The notes beneath the pieces are model-generated. The model was not told the DNA's origin. It was given only the letters and a program-made list of their open reading frames with translations, and searched no databases. From the NCBI RefSeq assembly GCF_026262505.1, contig NC_067205.1, forward strand, positions 16,616,001 to 16,680,000: a stretch of DNA of 64,000 nucleotides. Direction: 5' to 3'. This document shows positions 59,584 to 64,000 of this stretch, in pieces. Origin of the DNA: Trichomonas vaginalis G3. Lineage: Eukaryota; Parabasalia; Trichomonadida; Trichomonadidae. Both the position numbers and the translations under genes were made by a program. The stretch's first letter is position 1. Every line of letters starts with the position of its first letter.

Positions 59584-60969
59584 ATGAACAAAGTCCCGCT
59601 TCAAGTTCCAGTTCTAGCAAATGATGATTTTGAACCTTTTTGCGATATGAAGGTCGTTAAGACTCTTGCATATCTAGAGAACGTCGTAGACTCTGTTTTT
59701 TCCACGATTTCTAATAGAATCAAAGAAGAGCAGAACCGCGTTTCAAATCTGAGTTCTAGAATTGCTAATGCTCAAGAGGCCATGGTTCGTCTCAACGATC
59801 CCTCTAAAGTCGTCACTGTTTTCACACCATTGAAGTTCTGCTGCGGTGATGAGCCACCAGCATATCATCCAATTTCACAATTCATTCAGCCAAAGCAACC
59901 AGAATACGTTACAGGAAAGTCTGTTGTTGTCACAGAAGCTCTTACAAACACAGTTTATGGCGAAGATCAGAACTTCATCTTCAAAGCCGAGCCAATTGTT
60001 CAGAGAGATCAACTTCGCAGTGCTGGACTCGGCAGATCACCAGAATATATCAACTCAACATCTTCTCTTCTTCTTTTCCACACAAACGAAAATCCTTACA
60101 GAGATACGATTGGCATTGATAACCTCGAAGGCAAGATATCCAATTTCGAAGAAGAAAAAGTCGTTCGTTCCATTCCAAATGCTCCAGATTCGATCAATAC
60201 GATTTCCTTCTTGCCAGAAATCGATACTGGTGGATTTGCATTCCTTCCAAACATCGACAATATCCCTACCTTCGATCTTCCTACAAACCTGCCAAATCTT
60301 GGAAACATTGCCGATCTTGGCATTAATCTCGATACAAGCGCATTTGACTTCTCGCCATCAGACTTTATGATGACAGGAGGTTCAGGATTTACAGCTGGCG
60401 GTGCTCCACCTGACGGATCAGCTCCACCACCACCTCCATCAGATGGAAGCCTTCCTCCACCTCCTCCGCCTCCTCCAGGTGCTCCAGGAGGAGGAGCTCC
60501 ACCGCCTCCACCACCTCCGCCACCTGCAGCAGCTGGAGGAGCAGGAGTTCCGCCACCTCCTCCACCTCCGCCTCCGCCAGCCAATTTGCCACCTCTGCCA
60601 AGCCCAGATATCAAGTTGTCTTCTGCAGAACAGGACGTTAGGTCTACATTCCTTGATCTTATCAAGAGTCCGAATATCAAACTGAAGAAAGTCAACAGAG
60701 ATGAACCGCCTAAGCCTGCAAAGCCAGCGGCAACATCTACAGGCGACGACTTCAGAGATCAGCTGTTCGCAAGAATCGCAGCAAGAAGAATGGTTATGGC
60801 CGGACAAGATGTTCCAGCAAGACAAGTTCAAAAAGAAGAAAAGAAGGCAGATGAACCAGCCGCTCAACCAGGAAATACAATTTCTACTCCAATGGGTGAA
60901 TTCCAAGTTAAGGCTCAATCTTCTGATGATGAAACAGACTCCTCGTCATCTTCAGATTGGGATAACTAA
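59584..60969 (+). CDS. WASHC1: WASH complex subunit 1 (Arp2/3 activator), 461 residues
   Basis: The N-terminal WAHD1 region matches WASH (LQVPVLANDDF, then LEN-VVDSVFSTISNRI…NLSSRIANAQEAM). A long polyproline part covers about 270-340, for profilin/actin recruitment. The C-terminus has a VCA module: a WH2-like DDFRDQLFARIAARRMVM and an acidic end SSDDETDSSSSSDWDN whose Trp binds Arp2/3. WASH makes branched actin on endosomes for sorting. The length is near that of animal WASH1 (about 465). Start chosen at the ATG 59584. G-rich and proline-coding repeats make long open frames on other strands, which are not genes. Confidence 0.9.
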   Translation: MNKVPLQVPVLANDDFEPFCDMKVVKTLAYLENVVDSVFSTISNRIKEEQNRVSNLSSRIANAQEAMVRLNDPSKVVTVFTPLKFCCGDEPPAYHPISQFIQPKQPEYVTGKSVVVTEALTNTVYGEDQNFIFKAEPIVQRDQLRSAGLGRSPEYINSTSSLLLFHTNENPYRDTIGIDNLEGKISNFEEEKVVRSIPNAPDSINTISFLPEIDTGGFAFLPNIDNIPTFDLPTNLPNLGNIADLGINLDTSAFDFSPSDFMMTGGSGFTAGGAPPDGSAPPPPPSDGSLPPPPPPPPGAPGGGAPPPPPPPPPAAAGGAGVPPPPPPPPPPANLPPLPSPDIKLSSAEQDVRSTFLDLIKSPNIKLKKVNRDEPPKPAKPAATSTGDDFRDQLFARIAARRMVMAGQDVPARQVQKEEKKADEPAAQPGNTISTPMGEFQVKAQSSDDETDSSSSSDWDN

Positions 60970-61268
60970 GGGAAGTAAAAATCTACTTTTCCTACCTCAA
61001 AAATATTCATTTTACTTTGAATCGTATTTTTAATTTTCTAAATTCTGAATGACTCTTGTAATCCTCAATGAAAAAATGGCACAGAGATCTAAATTGTCAA
61101 TAAATGAAACCTCGACAATTGAAATTCTTTTGAAAGGTTGTTTTACAAATTTAGACCGTACATTTAAATATATACATTTGCGGCATATTAAATGAATATT
61201 AATTTTTGCCTCAAAATTCTAGGGGAATGAAAAATCTCCGATGAGCGATCATTTTTAAAATTTATTAA

Positions 61269-63534
61269 GGATACCCTTACATTGCGTAGTTAGAAAGAGA
61301 ATATGATATTGTCATGATTGCTAAAGTTTTAGGCTCCAGAAATGAATATACATCAAACTGAAACAATTGATAAATTGAATGAACTTTTGAGAGGTTCTCA
61401 AATAAAAAAAATTATCTAATTTTTTACAATATTACTATTATTTTATCCACATATGTATATATAGTAATTTGAGAAAACTTTTAGGAAAAAATAAGTTTAA
61501 TAAAAATCTGAATTTTACTTGTTGTGGGATTGTTATTAATTGACACTCCAGACGTATTACTAATAGTTATGCGTATGCAATTAAAGTATTTCTGATGGAC
61601 AAAATGTGAGATTTATATCAGATAATTCATTTCTACTATTAAGTTATTCATTTATGAGTTTGCACTTATTCGCACTAAATAAATAACTATTAAAATTGTT
61701 TTAATTAATTGACACCATATAATAGAGTGAATTTTGTTTGATCAAACAACAATAGATGATAGATATAAAGCCAAGAAACTTGCTATTAATATGCTCTACT
61801 TGCTATTTCAATGTAAGTATGATTTTTCTAAATGTTTCGTTCAGATAACTTAGATATATTAGTCAAAATTTGAAATTTTAATAGCCATATATTAAAAATA
61901 ATTATTATTCATAAAAGATTAATGAAATAGTAAAAAAATCAATCAAATTATAAAAATACAACATTTAGAAGAATTCTTATTATCCTTCAAAAAGTCAGTA
62001 TTTCTGCTGTAATTTTCTACAACATTGTAGTTATTGCACTTTGTCTATGGATTTGTATATATGTTATATATAAATTATATATCTAAACTGCCCATAAGTG
62101 CAATTTTTATATAAATTGTTTATTTCTTTAACAATTTCATATGAATTATGCTTTTTTAAGCGTATCAAAGCTGTGTTCTTAATGTGCATGGATATATCAA
62201 GAAAAATGTCGAAAAAAAATGTGAATTCACAAATTCACTGAATTTTCACCGTTTTTTTGAATTTTGCTACAGCACTAATATTAAATAATACTAAAATCTT
62301 CTGTCTTTGTAAAAGAATAAATTCTGACAAAAAGTGCTCGTTTAAATTTAATGATCATCTGTATGACTAAGTGGTAAAAAGTGTTTATGACCAAAAAAGG
62401 GTTACATGCTTAGTCTATTTTTCTGACAGGATACTCTAGATTTACATGATCTCTATTTCATATCTCCGTTTTTAGATTCTTCGACAGATTTTATGATAGA
62501 AAACCAAGATTAACAAATTTCCGGCATGTTAATGAAGAAATCTGCAGCTACCCTCAATATTATTTCAATAATCAGTATCGTTTCTCTTACAATTTATTTT
62601 TTTCTCAATAATTTAACAAGAAATAACAATACACACTTGGTTTTACGTATAAAGCTAAGTGTCGAACTTAATCAACTTTACTTACTTAGCAAATGAATAT
62701 TTTTGTGGTTGCGAGTTCTGAATGCTGAAGTTTTAGATTTCTCTATAAATGATATCATTGCACTTACAATGTTGTTCCAGCCTATCGCATAAATCATAGA
62801 AAATCCAAAAAAATAATATAAAGAAAATTCATGTCATGAAGTTCAAAAAATACCGTGTAACATTAAAATTTGTTATGCATAATACATTTTAGCTATTATT
62901 ATTTTTTTTAATTTTCGAGAAATTGAATGGTGAGTCCGATAGAGAAATTTTTAAAAATCCTAGTGCCTCATAGAAGTAATTTCCCTCGTCTCCCATACTT
63001 CCAAATGTATGCATATTACATAAACTTTTATGCATTACACAAGTGGCCAATAATATCTATAGAGTAAAAAATTAGAAATTTAATTTTTTTATATGATAGT
63101 TATATTTCAGATTTGCGAGCGTAACTTTTTTCTCCATGGCATACTTGTTTTAAGAGCAAATGATCAAAATCGTCCTTCAATTATTGAAGGAGCTGATATC
63201 TTTTGAAAATTGAATTGAAAGGGTATTCAATTTTCAAATTTCCTCTCAATTTTGGAAACATATCAACTCTATGAATTAACAATTATGTGCCTTCACAGTT
63301 TATCAGTCATATAAGGTGCTTATAAAGAAAAAAGTTACGCTCGCAAAATATGTTTTTATATAGATTTCACATAAAATAATTATGTAATTTCTAAAAAGAA
63401 TATTTTTGTTCTTGAATATTAAAGTGTATTGTAGTTTAAAAAGTTTTAAATATGTTGCTAAAATTTCAGGTTTATAGCTCATGTCTAGCATGACTTCTTT
63501 GTATGCGCAAAAAATCTGACACGTAAGGGTATCC
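61269..63534. repeat. 2.27-kb TTAA-flanked inverted-repeat sequence
   Basis: Left end GGATACCCTTAC (61269-61280) and right end GTAAGGGTATCC (63523-63534) are exact inverted repeats. Each is bordered by TTAA (61265-61268 and 63535-63538). This is the layout of a non-autonomous DNA transposon with TTAA target choice. No coding frame of note lies inside, so it is either old or non-autonomous. The match is only about 12 bp, so chance is not excluded. It contains the hairpin at 63112-63347. Confidence 0.45.
63112..63347. repeat. 236-bp sequence with perfect 22-bp inverted ends
   Basis: TTTGCGAGCGTAACTTTTTT at the left (63112-) recurs inverted at the right (63326-63347) without mismatch over 22 bp. 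MITE-like or the inner repeat of the larger TTAA sequence. No target duplication is evident. Confidence 0.6.
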
Positions 63535-63538
63535 TTAA

Positions 63539-64000
63539 TGTGATTAAGGGTTTCGTTTTGCTAAAATTGTCACTTTTATAGCATATTTGTTTTTGGATGT
63601 TTTGCGAAACCAAAAAAAAACTATGATATACAATGTGTGTGTAAAGAAAATACTTTATTTACTAGTTAAAAAATCATTTGGTATTGATCAAAGGTAACTA
63701 AACTCCTTTCGCCGATCCGATTTGCTCCATATTTAAAATATAGCTTGCATATGTAGAAGAAAAGCTAATTTTGAAGTACGCCCGAAATCCACCAACAGGA
63801 TTTCGAGCTACTAAAAAGGTACTTTTAAATGTGATTTTTTTTATAAAAAATTAAATTTATTTTAAGATCAGACTAAAAACTAATTTCATGGAAAATCTAT
63901 ATCGACAAATTTATTACTTATTGGGTATATAGATTTTTTGATTATGGCGATTATGTCTGATATGCTTCCAATAAGCCAAAACAGTGTTTTGGGAGTGATT
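63539..64000. other. Non-coding DNA at the window end
   Basis: AT-rich and stop-rich; nothing recognised. Confidence 0.5.

Noticed and set aside
60096-60920. Gly-, Leu- or Trp/Arg-rich open frames over the WASH gene
   Set aside because: They are the reverse or shifted readings of the proline-coding repeat of WASH.
63303-63491. Minus-strand small gene near the window end
   Set aside because: Low-complexity product overlapping a hairpin end; no supporting motif.

Overview
The window looks like nuclear DNA of a parabasalid protist (Trichomonas or Tritrichomonas-like). The host part is AT-rich, with closely spaced and almost intronless genes on both strands. It carries lineage-typical families: BTB-like proteins with coiled coil and a discoidin-like C-terminus, and ankyrin-repeat relics. 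One very short intron ends in a trichomonad-type CTAACAAACAG 3' splice signal. The assignment is an inference from gene content and style; no species marker was recognised.

Left 40 kb: three near-identical head-to-tail copies of a capsid-bearing DNA element, treated here as virus fossils. It resembles the Polinton-like viruses (PLV). The copies are V0 (only its right end, 1-4130), V1 (5345-18958) and V2 (26198-38656). Parts in order are: a two-repeat lysine-rich protein, a small acidic protein, two small amphipathic peptides sharing a start motif, a probable major capsid protein, a packaging ATPase, several probable structural proteins, a phage-like fibre with a collar domain, a KilA-N protein, and a primase/SF3 helicase. 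No DNA polymerase B, integrase or protease is visible. Iterons, paired mini-hairpins and inverted repeat arrays surround the KilA-N and helicase genes. Every copy is broken in places; V1 has about six broken genes (one by a foldback insertion), V2 about five.

Each element copy is followed by the same host segment of about 1.2 kb: a TTAA-flanked hairpin, a tRNA-Pro(UGG) gene and the 5' part of a host coiled-coil gene. The host gene is cut at the same point twice by the element's left end, and is whole only after the last copy (39349-40330). The array therefore reads V0-host-V1-host-V2-host-rest of gene. This would fit a circular unit (element plus host segment) entering by homologous recombination, or tandem amplification.

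The middle tRNA-Pro copy is interrupted by a 6.03-kb R2-superclade LINE (19514-25542). Its single 1892-codon reading frame carries four C2H2-type fingers, a reverse transcriptase and an R2-type restriction-like endonuclease. It sits in the T arm (B box) of the tRNA with a 4-bp target deletion, and its reading frame runs back into the tRNA. A tRNA-directed R2-type element is, to me, the most novel item in the window.

Right 24 kb (39.3-64 kb): ordinary host genes. These are the intron-bearing coiled-coil gene, a second coiled-coil protein, an MIF4G (eIF4G-like) protein, a J-like protein without HPD, a Cys-rich protein, a beta-adaptin, LSm6, an importin-beta family receptor, a BTB/coiled-coil/discoidin protein with a decayed duplicate, and WASH. 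Two ankyrin-repeat relics and a 2.27-kb TTAA-flanked inverted-repeat sequence fill much of the non-coding DNA.
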